The notes beneath the pieces were generated by a model that made no database searches, had not been told where the DNA came from, and saw only the letters and a list, made by a program, of their open reading frames with translations. DNA of 64,000 nt from GCA-016700035 sp964646575 (lineage in GTDB: Bacteria > Patescibacteriota > Saccharimonadia > CAILAD01 > GCA-016700035), in the NCBI GenBank assembly GCA_964646575.1, contig CAZYFT010000002.1, forward strand, positions 21,024 to 85,023, written 5' to 3'. Positions 50,951 through 60,053 of this stretch are shown here, one piece after another; position 1 is the stretch's first letter; every line of letters starts with the position of its first letter. The position numbers and the translations under genes are program-made.

Positions 50951-51519
50951 ATGGCAGCAAAAGCCAATAATGTAACAAATGTTTCTGGCTGGGTAGGTTG
51001 GGTCTACTTCGCTGGACTTCTAATGATTGTAAATGCAGTCTTCCAGATTATTGCGAGTCTTGTCGCACTATTTAATNNNNNNNNNNNNNNNNNNNNNNNN
51101 NNNNNNNNNNNNNNNNNNNNNNNNNNNNNNNNNNNNNNNNNNNNNNNNNNNNNNNNNNNNNNNNNNNNNNNNNNNNAATGATTGTAAATGCAGTCTTCCA
51201 GATTATTGCGAGTCTTGTCGCACTATTTAATGATCAGCTCTTTGTTGCCGGTGTAAATCGCATCTGGATTGTTGATCTAACAACTTGGGGATGGGTGCAC
51301 CTACTCTTGGGTGTAATTCTCTTCTTTGCAGGTGGAGCTGTTATGGCTGGTAAAATGTGGGGCCGTGTAATCGGTATTATCCTCGCAACTCTGGCGATGA
51401 TGGTAAACTTTGCCTTTATCCCAGTGTATCCACTTTGGTCAATCTTAATGGTTGTAGTAAGTGGTCTCGTGATTTACGCCCTGGTAGCTCACGGAAAAGA
51501 AGCCGCAAACCTCGAATAA
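50951..51519 (+). CDS. Four-helix membrane protein (DUF7144-like), split by an artificial gap
   Basis: The N-terminal 42 codons (50951-51076) and the rest (51232-51519) are separated by 100 N and a second copy of the preceding 55 nt. Removing the gap and the repeat gives one continuous 137-residue protein with four helices. It includes GWVGWVYFAGLLMIVNAVFQ, LTTWGWVHLLLGVILFFAGG and YPLWSILMVVVSGLVIYAL, as in DUF7144. A TATAAT-like promoter is upstream and GTGAGG precedes the ATG. Confidence 0.8.
51077..51176. other. 100-N scaffold gap flanked by a 55-bp repeated contig end
   Basis: The 55 nt at 51022-51076 recur exactly at 51177-51231, which is what two overlapping contigs look like when joined with a fixed-size gap. 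No sequence is likely missing. Confidence 0.9.
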
Positions 51520-51540
51520 AACGAGTCGCAGCTACTAAGA

Positions 51541-51572
51541 AAAAAGCACCGAGCTTAGGCTTGGTGCTTTTT
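51541..51572. terminator. Bidirectional terminator
   Basis: AAAAAGCACC (51541-51550) and GGTGCTTTTT (51563-51572) pair, with inner AGC/GCT support. It serves the DUF7144-like gene and the convergent gene at 51555, whose stop lies inside it. Confidence 0.88.
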
Positions 51573-51992
51573 AGTAAGTTGTTTAAGTTTTTTCGTATCA
51601 ATGGTTGGAGCCGGCTCTTTAGTCACCTCAAGCTTTAAAGGCTTCTTAGAAAAAGCGATGATGAGCATGCCAACGGGTGCACCCAGTGTAAGCCAGAAAG
51701 ATGAAAAAGCAGTACTCTTACCGAAGATTTTACCAAGACGTATGCCGATCGGGATTGAGTAAATTGGCCCAAGGTAGGGAACAAACGCTACAGCCTGCCA
51801 GGTTTTTGGTAGGCCGAGAACGCGGATGAGTACGATATAGTTGTAGGCAGGAATGTAGGCTGGCCACATTTTTTTACCAAGACGGCGGAAGACTAGGCTT
51901 AATCCGAGCATATACACGAGGTATGCCAAGATCATTGCCAGACCCACGCTTAAAATTAGTTGCAGGAGCCATTGGAGTACATCTACTATCAT
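51555..51992 (-). CDS. DUF5684-like membrane protein
   Basis: The 145-residue product has an N-terminal helix pair, then MWPAYIPAYNYIVLIRVLGLPKTWQ-type segment (about 42-66; PAYNYIVLIRVLG is the DUF5684 signature), further helices and a Lys/Thr-rich tail. Function is unknown. Its stop is inside a bidirectional terminator. Confidence 0.8.
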   Translation of the reverse strand: MIVDVLQWLLQLILSVGLAMILAYLVYMLGLSLVFRRLGKKMWPAYIPAYNYIVLIRVLGLPKTWQAVAFVPYLGPIYSIPIGIRLGKIFGKSTAFSSFWLTLGAPVGMLIIAFSKKPLKLEVTKEPAPTIDTKKLKQLTKKHQA

Positions 51993-52045
51993 GGTTGTTA
52001 TTGTACCCGGTTTTCCTAAAATAGTCGCATCTATCTCGCTTACGC

Positions 52046-52051
52046 TACAAT
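52046..52051 (+). promoter_or_regulatory. -10 element of the trehalose-synthase-like gene, predicted leaderless
   Basis: TACAAT ends 6 nt before the ATG at 52058. Confidence 0.55.
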
Positions 52052-52057
52052 AGGTAT

Positions 52058-53281
52058 ATGTTGCATCAAGCCGTAAAACCTACACAACTGGCAAGTTATA
52101 TCTCGTTTCTCACAAAGAGACAGGTGGTAAAACTAGAGTCTTCTGCAGAAAAACTGCGAGGTAAAAAAATATATGAAATTAACTCAACCGCAACTGGAGG
52201 TGGTGTGGTTGAGCTTTTGCAGTCTCAAATTCCTCTGATGCAAGGGCTTGGGCTGCAGGCTGAGTGGCTCGTCTTGCCGCCGGATGAGCGGTTTTTTGCG
52301 ATCACCAAGCAATTTCACAATGCTCTACAGGGAGGCCGAGATAGTTTGCCCGAAGATTTAGAGTATTATGATGTCTATACGCAGAAGATTGCCCCTACTC
52401 TTCCGCGTGATGGAGACATCTATATTTTGCATGATCCACAAACGCTTGGTCTTATCCCGTTTCTTGCTGATAAGGTGGTAATTTGGCGCTGCCACATAGA
52501 CCTTACAAACGCCGAGCCGCACACGTTTTCGTGGTTGCGTCGCCGTTTGCGCGCAGTCGATGGCTCGATTTTTTCGCTACCAAGCTATACGGCCGGAATT
52601 GAGAATACGCATATTGTATATCCATCAATTGATCCGCTCCGGCCAAAAAATATAGCGTTATCTGATGCGGAGAGTACGGCCTTGCTTACCGAAATTGGTG
52701 TAGATATCGATCGTCCGTTTATTACGCAAATTTCTCGTTACGACATATTTAAAGACCCGATTGGTGTTTTGGAGGTAGTGCGCCGTGTGCAAAAATCTAT
52801 GCCTGATTTGCAGTGTGTGATGTTGGGGAATTATGCCGATGATGACCCTGAGGGCGAGGAGATGTACCATAAAGTTCAGGAAGTCGCAAAAGGCATGGCG
52901 AATGCGTTGGTTTTAGTGAATGTGCCAGACAACGAAATGGTAGTAAACGCCTTGCAGTCGCGAGCCGCAACTGTGATGCAATATTCTTCAAAAGAAGGTT
53001 TTGGACTTACGGTTACCGAAGCAATGTGGAAGGGGGCTCTCGTTTGTGCTCGACCAGTAGGTGGCATATCGCTACAGATTAAAAACCGGAAAACCGGCAT
53101 TGTGCTCACCGGTAATCACAGTCATGATGCCGACCGTATCGTGCGGCTACTGAGGGCTTCAAACAATCACCGTGATATTCGCGAGGCCGCACGAGCGCAC
53201 GTGGAAAAAAACTTCATAACTCCCGTGATGCTGAATGGTTATTTAGATGTATATCAGAAGATAGTAGCAAGCTTAGATTAA
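52058..53281 (+). CDS. GT4 glycosyltransferase, trehalose synthase (TreT)-like
   Basis: The 407-residue GT-B protein has IYEINSTATGGGVVELLQSQ near residue 38, HDPQTLGLIPFL near residue 126, CHIDLTNA near residue 149, and the donor motif SKEGFGLTVTEAMWKGALVC near residue 310. GGGVAExL and HDPQ are typical of the trehalose glycosyltransferring synthase group, which joins a nucleotide sugar and glucose. It is longer in the N-terminus than most GT4. A stress-protectant role is likely. Confidence 0.87.
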   Translation: MLHQAVKPTQLASYISFLTKRQVVKLESSAEKLRGKKIYEINSTATGGGVVELLQSQIPLMQGLGLQAEWLVLPPDERFFAITKQFHNALQGGRDSLPEDLEYYDVYTQKIAPTLPRDGDIYILHDPQTLGLIPFLADKVVIWRCHIDLTNAEPHTFSWLRRRLRAVDGSIFSLPSYTAGIENTHIVYPSIDPLRPKNIALSDAESTALLTEIGVDIDRPFITQISRYDIFKDPIGVLEVVRRVQKSMPDLQCVMLGNYADDDPEGEEMYHKVQEVAKGMANALVLVNVPDNEMVVNALQSRAATVMQYSSKEGFGLTVTEAMWKGALVCARPVGGISLQIKNRKTGIVLTGNHSHDADRIVRLLRASNNHRDIREAARAHVEKNFITPVMLNGYLDVYQKIVASLD

Positions 53282-53282
53282 G

Positions 53283-54467
53283 TTAGCGCTTGCGAGTGGC
53301 AAGGAGCTCAACAACACTTACGTAAATACAGTAAGCGAGCATAGCCTGAACGATTGTTTGCCAGGTGATGGAAGGCTTCAGAATAAGCGCAACAAAGGCG
53401 AGCACTACACCAGCTACACGCCAACTCAAGATGTTCTTGCGCAACCAAGCACGAGAAAGTGTAAGCGCGTGACACAGACGGGTTCCTGCAAACTTGTCGA
53501 GGCCAATTACGTGGCGCAGTTTTTTTGCCCAGGCAAACGGACCAGCGAAAATCATAATAATCGAGGCTACCACACTAATTATGAGCGTGTTGGTGGTGAC
53601 ATTTTTGAATCCAGCTGTGAGTGCATCCCAGATTACTCCTGCTGCTGACTGATAAGCAGTAGCAACATCGCCGATTATTTCTGGTCGAGCAGCTTTTAAG
53701 AGAATGAGTTCAATCGCGGTGATGACTACTACGGTTAGTGTAATGGAGAAACCGGTTTTCCAGCGCTGGCGAGAAACCGCGATGGCTCCGATGTAGGCTG
53801 CAGCAAACAGCATCGGCAAGATTACGTAGAGTGCTTGCGTGTACTGATAGGCAAGACGCATATCTTGAATGCGCTCGCGAAGATTAACAGCAACTTCAGC
53901 AGCTTGGCTATTTTGTAGGTTATTGGAGATCGTACCTGTGCCGCTAGATTGGAGTCGATCGCGAATTTTTTCGATAAACGGCGTGATATTTACGCCAAAT
54001 ACTACCCGTTCTTTTTGGGCGTTAAATTCTGCCTGGGGTTGTTTGAGGGTTGTCAGCAAGCGAGAGTGAGCTGCTTCATTGGCAGAGATCCAAATGCCAT
54101 TAAATTGATCACTTGCAATTAGGTTGGTTCCGATCTTTTCGGTGGCAGAAACAACCTGACTAGCAAGTGGGGGCGCGATAAAAGCAGCTTTTTCCGGAAG
54201 TGCCTGCTTTATTTCGGCTTCGAGATCGATGGTGCTGTAGAGCTTTTCGGTGGCATATTTACTGAGGGCACTCGAAACATCGCTATTTTTTGTAAGGGGA
54301 GCCACGGTTTTAACATAGTTTTGTGTATCAAATACATAGACATTTAGCCAACGCAGAATGAGCCAGTTGGCAAGCGCAATAGTGCCAACCCCGATGAGGA
54401 AGCCGACAAGAATGGCACGCCATTTATTTGGTGTAGGTGCAGTTGAATTTGCAGATGATTTTTTCAT
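53283..54467 (-). CDS. Multi-pass membrane protein with exported N-terminal region, unknown
   Basis: The 394-residue product has a first helix (about 20-40), an exported helical region of about 170 residues (FDTQNYVKTVAPLTKNSDV and following, found in actinobacterial hypothetical membrane proteins), then about five more helices and a basic end. Its stop lies one base from the stop of the convergent glycosyltransferase. The family is common in Actinobacteria but unnamed. Confidence 0.75.
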   Translation of the reverse strand: MKKSSANSTAPTPNKWRAILVGFLIGVGTIALANWLILRWLNVYVFDTQNYVKTVAPLTKNSDVSSALSKYATEKLYSTIDLEAEIKQALPEKAAFIAPPLASQVVSATEKIGTNLIASDQFNGIWISANEAAHSRLLTTLKQPQAEFNAQKERVVFGVNITPFIEKIRDRLQSSGTGTISNNLQNSQAAEVAVNLRERIQDMRLAYQYTQALYVILPMLFAAAYIGAIAVSRQRWKTGFSITLTVVVITAIELILLKAARPEIIGDVATAYQSAAGVIWDALTAGFKNVTTNTLIISVVASIIMIFAGPFAWAKKLRHVIGLDKFAGTRLCHALTLSRAWLRKNILSWRVAGVVLAFVALILKPSITWQTIVQAMLAYCIYVSVVELLATRKR

Positions 54468-54608
54468 ACATGTAAGTGCCTTTAACTAAGGTTAGTTATA
54501 CGACCCATCTCCTTATAGGTCAAGCAGAAGCGAAATTGAGTAGCTATTTTTTTTCATGGGCTTGCTGTACAGTAGTTGTAAAGTAACAGGTACGGAAGCA
54601 CGAAAAAC

Positions 54609-56204
54609 ATGTCAAAGAAAGCCAAAAAACTCCTCATCTTGCTGGCGGCAGCCCAGTTTATTTTTACGCTTGATTCTACAGTGATGAATGTCTCGATTTC
54701 GACGTTAGTGAAGGACCTTAATACAACAGTTGGCGACATCCAGTCGGCCATCGCTTTCTATTCGCTCGTTATGGCTGCCTTCATGGTGGCCGGAGCAAAG
54801 GTTGGCGACATTATTGGTCGCAAAAAAGCATTCATCATTGGTATGTGTATTTATGGAGCAGGAAGTGCGCTTACGGCATTGGCACCGAATGTGCAGGTAC
54901 TGAAGTTCGGCTGGTCTTTTTTGGAAGGGATGGGTGCCGCATTGGCAATCCCTGCCATGCTCTCGCTGATTGCAGGTAACTTTACTAAGCCCGATGAGCG
55001 CTTAAAGGCATACGGAACCGTGGCTGCTATGGCCGGTATTGCCGCTGGCTTGGGGCCGATTATTGGCGGGTTTCTTACTACCTATGCTACGTGGCGACTA
55101 GCTTTTGCCGCGGAAGTTTTGGTGGTGATTTGGATCTTGGTTCAGCAGGGGCTCATTCATGACGTCAAACTGGATGGACCAAAAATCAAGCTTGATGTAG
55201 TTGGTGTATTCTTGTCGGTGGCCGGCTTAGGGCTTATGGTACAAGGAATTCTCATGGCGGGCACGTATGGCTTGTTGCAGGCGCGCCAAAATTTTTCACT
55301 GGCGGGAGTTACCTTTGAAGTAGGCGGTATCTCACCATCCATAATTGGGATTGCTTTGGGCATTGGCATACTTGTGTTGTTTGCGTTGTGGGAAGGCTTA
55401 CGCGCCAAGCAAGGTAAGGATATGTTGGTAAATTTAGACCTCTTTAAGCTTCCAGCAGTCAGTGGCGGTACCCTCACAATTTTGTCACAGCAGTTTGTTT
55501 TGGGCGGGCTGATGTATGTGATGGCTTTGTTTTTGCAGATTCAGCAGGGGATGTCGGCATTTCAAACCGGCTTTGTGTTGTTACCTCTCTCACTTTGCTT
55601 GCTCTTTGCGGCGGCAAAGGGCGGGGACTTAGCGAAGCGTTTTGATCCTAGAGAAATCATTCGAGTTGGCTATGTACTTATTTTGACTGGTGTATTGGTG
55701 ATAGCTTTCCGCTCGCGTGATATCGCATCAGACCCAACCTTCCCGCTTTCTTTAGCTGTTGCTGGTATTGGTTTAGGGCTGATCAGTTCTCAATTGCAAA
55801 ACCTTGTTCAGTCTTCAGTTACAAAAGAACAGTCTAGTGAAACTTCCGGACTTATGTCTACTTTTCAAAATCTTGGTATGTCACTCGGTACTGCGATTGC
55901 TGGTGTGGCGTTGACAGGATTTCTTATCTCAATCAGCTCTCAATTAATAACTGAGAACACTGTGCTGACTAGCGCCCAAAAACAGCAGTATGAAAATGCA
56001 CTCCAAACACAAGCCCAGGTGGTAAGTGATGTTGCATTACAGAATGAATTGCAGGGTGAAGATCCGGCAGCAGCTGCTGAGGTAGTGCAGATTAATAGCG
56101 AAGCTCGAGCGCAAGCACTGACGTATTCATTTGTAGCAATCGCGGTCTTGGGGGCGCTTGGCCTTGCCGCAACTGCCCGCTTGCCAAAGCGCGAAATAGC
56201 TTAA
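54609..56204 (+). CDS. MFS transporter, DHA2 (14-helix) drug efflux type
   Basis: The 531-residue product has about 14 helices. Motif A is GAKVGDIIGRKKAF near residue 62; FTLDSTVMNVSISTL in helix 1 is the DHA2 motif D1-like segment (LDxTIVNVALP), and motif C appears as AAGLGPIIGGFL near residue 147. A cytoplasmic or exported helical loop near residues 455-500 is Gln/Ala-rich. It probably exports drugs or antimicrobial compounds. Its TAA interlocks with the stop of the convergent gene (TTAA). Confidence 0.93.
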   Translation: MSKKAKKLLILLAAAQFIFTLDSTVMNVSISTLVKDLNTTVGDIQSAIAFYSLVMAAFMVAGAKVGDIIGRKKAFIIGMCIYGAGSALTALAPNVQVLKFGWSFLEGMGAALAIPAMLSLIAGNFTKPDERLKAYGTVAAMAGIAAGLGPIIGGFLTTYATWRLAFAAEVLVVIWILVQQGLIHDVKLDGPKIKLDVVGVFLSVAGLGLMVQGILMAGTYGLLQARQNFSLAGVTFEVGGISPSIIGIALGIGILVLFALWEGLRAKQGKDMLVNLDLFKLPAVSGGTLTILSQQFVLGGLMYVMALFLQIQQGMSAFQTGFVLLPLSLCLLFAAAKGGDLAKRFDPREIIRVGYVLILTGVLVIAFRSRDIASDPTFPLSLAVAGIGLGLISSQLQNLVQSSVTKEQSSETSGLMSTFQNLGMSLGTAIAGVALTGFLISISSQLITENTVLTSAQKQQYENALQTQAQVVSDVALQNELQGEDPAAAAEVVQINSEARAQALTYSFVAIAVLGALGLAATARLPKREIA

Positions 56205-57214
56205 ACTTTCTTTGGCTCTACTAAATTTTGGGCTTTGCCAGCCTGAAAGCTATGAATGTTATCCAGCGAAGTTTGCCAAATTCGACCAACCGCTTCGGCT
56301 GTGTTAAAAGCGTTGTGCGGAGAAATAATTACGTTAGGCAGTTTTTCGAGCGCAGCAATTTCTGCGGCAAGCTGAAGCTTCTTTTTAGATTTGTGCTGGT
56401 GGATGATTTGCATTTCATGTTGCGAATCAAGAAGTTCTTCACCTTCGATTACATCAAGCGCGGCTCCAGCGATTTTTTGAGAGTTTAGTGCCATGGTTAG
56501 CTCATCGGTGTTAATAATCTCTCCTCGAGAAGTGTTAATAAGTAGACTTGTTGGTTTCATAGCTCGAAAAGCTGACGCATCAAACAGATGATGGGTAGTT
56601 TTACTCAAGGGTGCATGAACGGTAATTATGTCGCTTGCCCTAATCAGCTCACGAAAGTCTACATAAGAAAAACCTAACTGACCTTCGAGTTCTAAGCGTG
56701 GAAATGGGTCAAAGCCAACAACTTTCATGCCAAAACCACGACCGATAGAGATGGCGTGTGAGCCGATGCGTCCTGTGCCTACAACTCCCAGCGTTTTTCC
56801 TGCCAAGTCGATACCATTTAGTTCGTGGGTATCGATCTCGCCATCACGAACTTGCTCAATTGCTTGAGGGATTTTGCGTGCCAAGGCAAGCAATAGCGCA
56901 AATGCGTACTCGGCAACAGTATTTTCTCCGTAGCTTGGCACATTGGAGGTAAGAATTCCACGTTTGTGAGCGGCAGTAAGATCAACGTTATCGTAGCCGG
57001 TAGATCGACAGGCTATAAATTTCAGCTTAGGTAGTTTTTCTATTACCGACGACGATGCGCTTGAAGTCACAAAGATCGAGATAATTTCGCAGTTTTCAGC
57101 TGGTTTAGCGGTCTCATCGGACAATGGTTCGGCGCAAATAATCGCTCTTGGGAATGCTTTGGTTATGCGCTCCTTATCATTCTCTGCAACGTCAAAAAAA
57201 GCTATCGAGCTCAT
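56201..57214 (-). CDS. D-isomer-specific 2-hydroxyacid dehydrogenase
   Basis: The 337-residue product has the NAD-binding LGVVGTGRIGSHAISIGRGF (about 141-160), CRSTGYDNVDLTAA and NVPSYGENTVAEYAF (substrate side), LLINTSRGEIINTDEL with the catalytic Arg, the Glu near residue 260, and the catalytic His in ISPHNAFNT. It interconverts a 2-oxoacid and its D-hydroxyacid; D-lactate dehydrogenase and hydroxypyruvate reductase are both possible. It overlaps enolase by 4 nt as the last gene of a three-gene operon. Confidence 0.93.
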   Translation of the reverse strand: MSSIAFFDVAENDKERITKAFPRAIICAEPLSDETAKPAENCEIISIFVTSSASSSVIEKLPKLKFIACRSTGYDNVDLTAAHKRGILTSNVPSYGENTVAEYAFALLLALARKIPQAIEQVRDGEIDTHELNGIDLAGKTLGVVGTGRIGSHAISIGRGFGMKVVGFDPFPRLELEGQLGFSYVDFRELIRASDIITVHAPLSKTTHHLFDASAFRAMKPTSLLINTSRGEIINTDELTMALNSQKIAGAALDVIEGEELLDSQHEMQIIHQHKSKKKLQLAAEIAALEKLPNVIISPHNAFNTAEAVGRIWQTSLDNIHSFQAGKAQNLVEPKKV

Positions 57215-58425
57215 ACTAAATGCGCCTCAATTTCTAGTAAGCGATTATATTTCTCAACCCTTTCCCCTCTACGTGGGGCACCAATTTTTACGGCATCTGC
57301 CCCAAAGCCGTAAGCTAGATCAATAATGAGATGGTCATTAGTTTCGCCAGAGCGATGTGAGATGATTACTGATAGCATATGTTTTTGGGCGGCGGTAATT
57401 GCCTCGATAGCTTGGGATACTGTGCCAATCTGATTGGGTTTAATGATGACGCCACGAATGGCTCGTTTTTCTGCAAGACCAGCGATGCGCTTTGCATCGG
57501 TAACGGTTATATCGTCACCCACGATTAGGCCAGTCGGGTGGGTTGCGGCGTAGTCTATAAAGGCTTCTTCATCAACTTCTGCAAACGGATCTTCTAGGCT
57601 GGCAATACCATATTTGCTGGCCAGTCCAGAGAGCCGAGCGCTCCAATCCTTACTCGAGAGTTTTTGGCCTTCAAATGTGTATGTTGCACCGGAATAAAAA
57701 CTCGATGCCGCAACATCTAGAGCAATTGCCATGTCCCCGGTGTTTTGGCACAATTCGTGCATCATTTCTAGTATCTCTTCAGCTTTTGCTCCAGCTGGTG
57801 CCATGCCGCCTTCGTCTCCCACCAGCTTTGCTGATGGTCCATATTTTTCTACGAGCATTTTTTGTAGTTCGGTATGGAAGTCATAAATTTGAGCAATAGC
57901 TTGTGAGGGAACAGTGCTCTTCGGGACAATCATAAACTCTTGTATATCTAAGCCGGGCGCATGTTTTCCACCGTTTACGAGGTTGGCAAAAATGTGTGGA
58001 AAAGCAGGCTTATTGCCAGAAATGTTTTGGAAATATTCCCACAGGGCGAGTTTTTGCTCAAGCGCGGCTAGGTGGGCAAATGCACCAGAGAGAGCAAGTG
58101 TAGTGTTGCCGCCTAGCTCAATCTTTTGCGGCGATGGATCAACCGTTTGCAGCCAGTCATCAAAATGTTTTTGATCACTAAAATTTCGACGCATGATTTC
58201 GGGCTTGAGTTGAGAGTTAATGAGTTCAATAGCGTTTTGTACGCCTTGACCGTGATATAACGCGTCGCCATCGCGCAATTCCATAGCCTCGTTTTCGCCT
58301 TTGCTTGCGCCAGCTGGAACGCTGTAGGTGGCGGTCTTGCCACTCTCTGCAGTCAGTCGGACTTCAATGGTTGGGGTACCTCGCGAGTCGAGTATTTGTA
58401 GTGCGCGAACGTCGGTAATTTTCAT
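57211..58425 (-). CDS. eno: Enolase
   Basis: Interconverts 2-phosphoglycerate and phosphoenolpyruvate. The 404-residue product keeps the ligand and catalytic motifs LDIQEFMIVP, VGDEGGMAP, IALDVAASSFY, LEDPFAE, IVGDDITVT, IIKPNQIGT and SHRSGETND. The mobile loop reads GASKGENEAMELRD, with Lys where most enolases have Thr (GASTG), and GGKHA replaces GGEHA. It is some 25 residues shorter than usual. It overlaps the glycerate kinase gene by 4 nt upstream and the dehydrogenase by 4 nt downstream. Confidence 0.95.
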   Translation of the reverse strand: MKITDVRALQILDSRGTPTIEVRLTAESGKTATYSVPAGASKGENEAMELRDGDALYHGQGVQNAIELINSQLKPEIMRRNFSDQKHFDDWLQTVDPSPQKIELGGNTTLALSGAFAHLAALEQKLALWEYFQNISGNKPAFPHIFANLVNGGKHAPGLDIQEFMIVPKSTVPSQAIAQIYDFHTELQKMLVEKYGPSAKLVGDEGGMAPAGAKAEEILEMMHELCQNTGDMAIALDVAASSFYSGATYTFEGQKLSSKDWSARLSGLASKYGIASLEDPFAEVDEEAFIDYAATHPTGLIVGDDITVTDAKRIAGLAEKRAIRGVIIKPNQIGTVSQAIEAITAAQKHMLSVIISHRSGETNDHLIIDLAYGFGADAVKIGAPRRGERVEKYNRLLEIEAHLV

Positions 58426-59696
58426 GATTTAGCCCTCAGCGCAATCATAAAATCTGAAATGTTAGCCGTAGTTTTGCGCGTTTTTAAGTGAGCTCCAATA
58501 GTTTTGAGCGCTTTCCAGCCGGCGTTCATCTCGACGGCTTCATCGGCCGCAATTCCGGCTTTTTTGAGTGCGGCTACGCCAGTCGGGTTATCCATAATGG
58601 CCCCAGCAACTGGCTCGTTATCTTTGCCGTCACTGGCGCAGGATATTACTACGGTATTTTTTGGTAAGTGATTGGCGGCCGAGAGTGCTACATCTTGATT
58701 GCGTCCACCTCGACCCGGGTGAGTGACATGGACTTGAGTTTCGCCGCAGCCAAGTAGAACTTCTCCAGGCTTTACGGTTTTGGCGAGTTTTGGACCTAGT
58801 CCTTTGGCGGTTTCGGCAACTTTTTTTGAGTATACTTTTGGAATATAGCCGAGTTCGCGGGCTTTTGCGGACATTGCCTCTACTACTTGCGATCCGTTCG
58901 CAATCATAACGTTGGTAATGTTTTTGAAAAATCGTTGATCTTTCGGAGTCTCGGTAAATTTCAGTCCGGTGAGACGATAGCGCTTGGCAATTTTTTCGGC
59001 GTCAGCTTTAGTGGTTTTGTCGAGGACTGTAGGGCCCGACGCAACAAAGTTAAGATCGTCGCCTGGGACGTCAGAAATTATCATAGCAAGCACTGTGGCA
59101 GGGTAGGCGTATTTGGCAAAGAAACCGCCATGAATGTGTGAGAGATGTTTGCGAACGGTATTAATTTCTTGAATGCTGGCACCGGCTTTTAAGAGATAGT
59201 CAGAGACGCGTTGTAGCTCGACGCAGGTCAGGCCGGCCGGCTGACAGAAAAGCGAACTACCACCACCACAGATTGCGGTGATGACGAGATCGTCTTTGGT
59301 GGCAGATTTCATGAGTTCGATAATCTTATTGGTTGCAGCGATGTTCTGCTCACTAGGCAATGGATGTGTACCGGTAAACACACGAATTTTGCGTACGATG
59401 CGTCGGTGGATATCTATGGCATAACCCTTTGTGACTCGTTGTTTAAGCACTTTACCAATACCTTCCACTGCTAGGCCGCTACCTTTTCCAACGCCGACAA
59501 CATAGATGTTTTTGTAGCTTGAGAGTGTAAATCGTTTACCGTCAACTACGAGATGGTCGCCCACGATGGTGAGTTTTTCGGAAAACATCGTGCGCAAATC
59601 GATCGAGTGATAGCCAGCTTCGGCGATTTCGAGTGCATCACGTCTAAGCGGTGTGCTGGCGAGGGCTGAAAAATTCTTTATTACTCTTATGCTCAT
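58422..59696 (-). CDS. Glycerate 2-kinase (DUF4147/MOFRL type)
   Basis: Phosphorylates D-glycerate to 2-phosphoglycerate. The 424-residue product has the N-terminal DUF4147 domain with YVVGVGKGSGLAVEGI, FTGTHPLPSEQN, VITAICGGGSSLFC and NTVRKHLSHIHGG, and the MOFRL domain with GRGGRNQDVALSAANHL and SCASDGKDNEPVAGAIMD. ATG at 59696 is chosen because TACAAT ends 7 nt before it; the frame is open up to 60317, but that part is antisense to two other genes. It heads the operon with enolase, which uses its product. Confidence 0.93.
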   Translation of the reverse strand: MSIRVIKNFSALASTPLRRDALEIAEAGYHSIDLRTMFSEKLTIVGDHLVVDGKRFTLSSYKNIYVVGVGKGSGLAVEGIGKVLKQRVTKGYAIDIHRRIVRKIRVFTGTHPLPSEQNIAATNKIIELMKSATKDDLVITAICGGGSSLFCQPAGLTCVELQRVSDYLLKAGASIQEINTVRKHLSHIHGGFFAKYAYPATVLAMIISDVPGDDLNFVASGPTVLDKTTKADAEKIAKRYRLTGLKFTETPKDQRFFKNITNVMIANGSQVVEAMSAKARELGYIPKVYSKKVAETAKGLGPKLAKTVKPGEVLLGCGETQVHVTHPGRGGRNQDVALSAANHLPKNTVVISCASDGKDNEPVAGAIMDNPTGVAALKKAGIAADEAVEMNAGWKALKTIGAHLKTRKTTANISDFMIALRAKS

Positions 59697-59703
59697 CAAG
59701 AAT

Positions 59704-59709
59704 ATTGTA
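59704..59709 (-). promoter_or_regulatory. -10 element of the glycerate kinase-enolase operon, predicted leaderless
   Basis: TACAAT on the minus strand, ending 7 nt before the ATG at 59696. Confidence 0.6.
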
Positions 59710-59762
59710 TCACGCAGTATTGCCCACAGGAGTATAATTATATGTAGAGAGCGAGGTAGATT

Positions 59763-60050
59763 ATGGCACAGCAGCGTACTGAAGAATTCAAAATTTCTGG
59801 CGAAGATATTATGACCAAACTCAAAAAGTTGGTGAATGAGGGTAATGTTCGAAAAATTATGGTGAAAGATAAAAAAGGGAAAATAATTGCCGAGTTTCCA
59901 CTTACCGTTGGGGTTGTTGGAGCCCTGCTCGTACCGGTCTTGGCGGCAGTTGGTGCAATTGTGGCACTTGCGAGTGAATGTATAATTTCCGTAGAGCGCG
60001 AAGTGGATGAGAAGAAACCAGATGTGAAACTTGCAAAAAAGGAAAAGTAG
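59763..60050 (+). CDS. DUF4342 family protein
   Basis: The 95-residue product matches the DUF4342 layout: EFKISGEDIMTKLKKLVNEG, VRKIMVKDKKGK, EFPLTVGVVGALLVPVLAAV (a hydrophobic helix) and a charged tail. Function is unknown. TATAAT lies at 59734-59739 and GAGG precedes the ATG. It is 3 nt ahead of the ABC transporter, so probably in its operon. Confidence 0.9.
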   Translation: MAQQRTEEFKISGEDIMTKLKKLVNEGNVRKIMVKDKKGKIIAEFPLTVGVVGALLVPVLAAVGAIVALASECIISVEREVDEKKPDVKLAKKEK

Positions 60051-60053
60051 GCA

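Noticed and set aside
51022..51231. Natural tandem repeat
   Set aside because: The repeat is exact and bounded by exactly 100 N, which is the signature of a scaffolded contig overlap.
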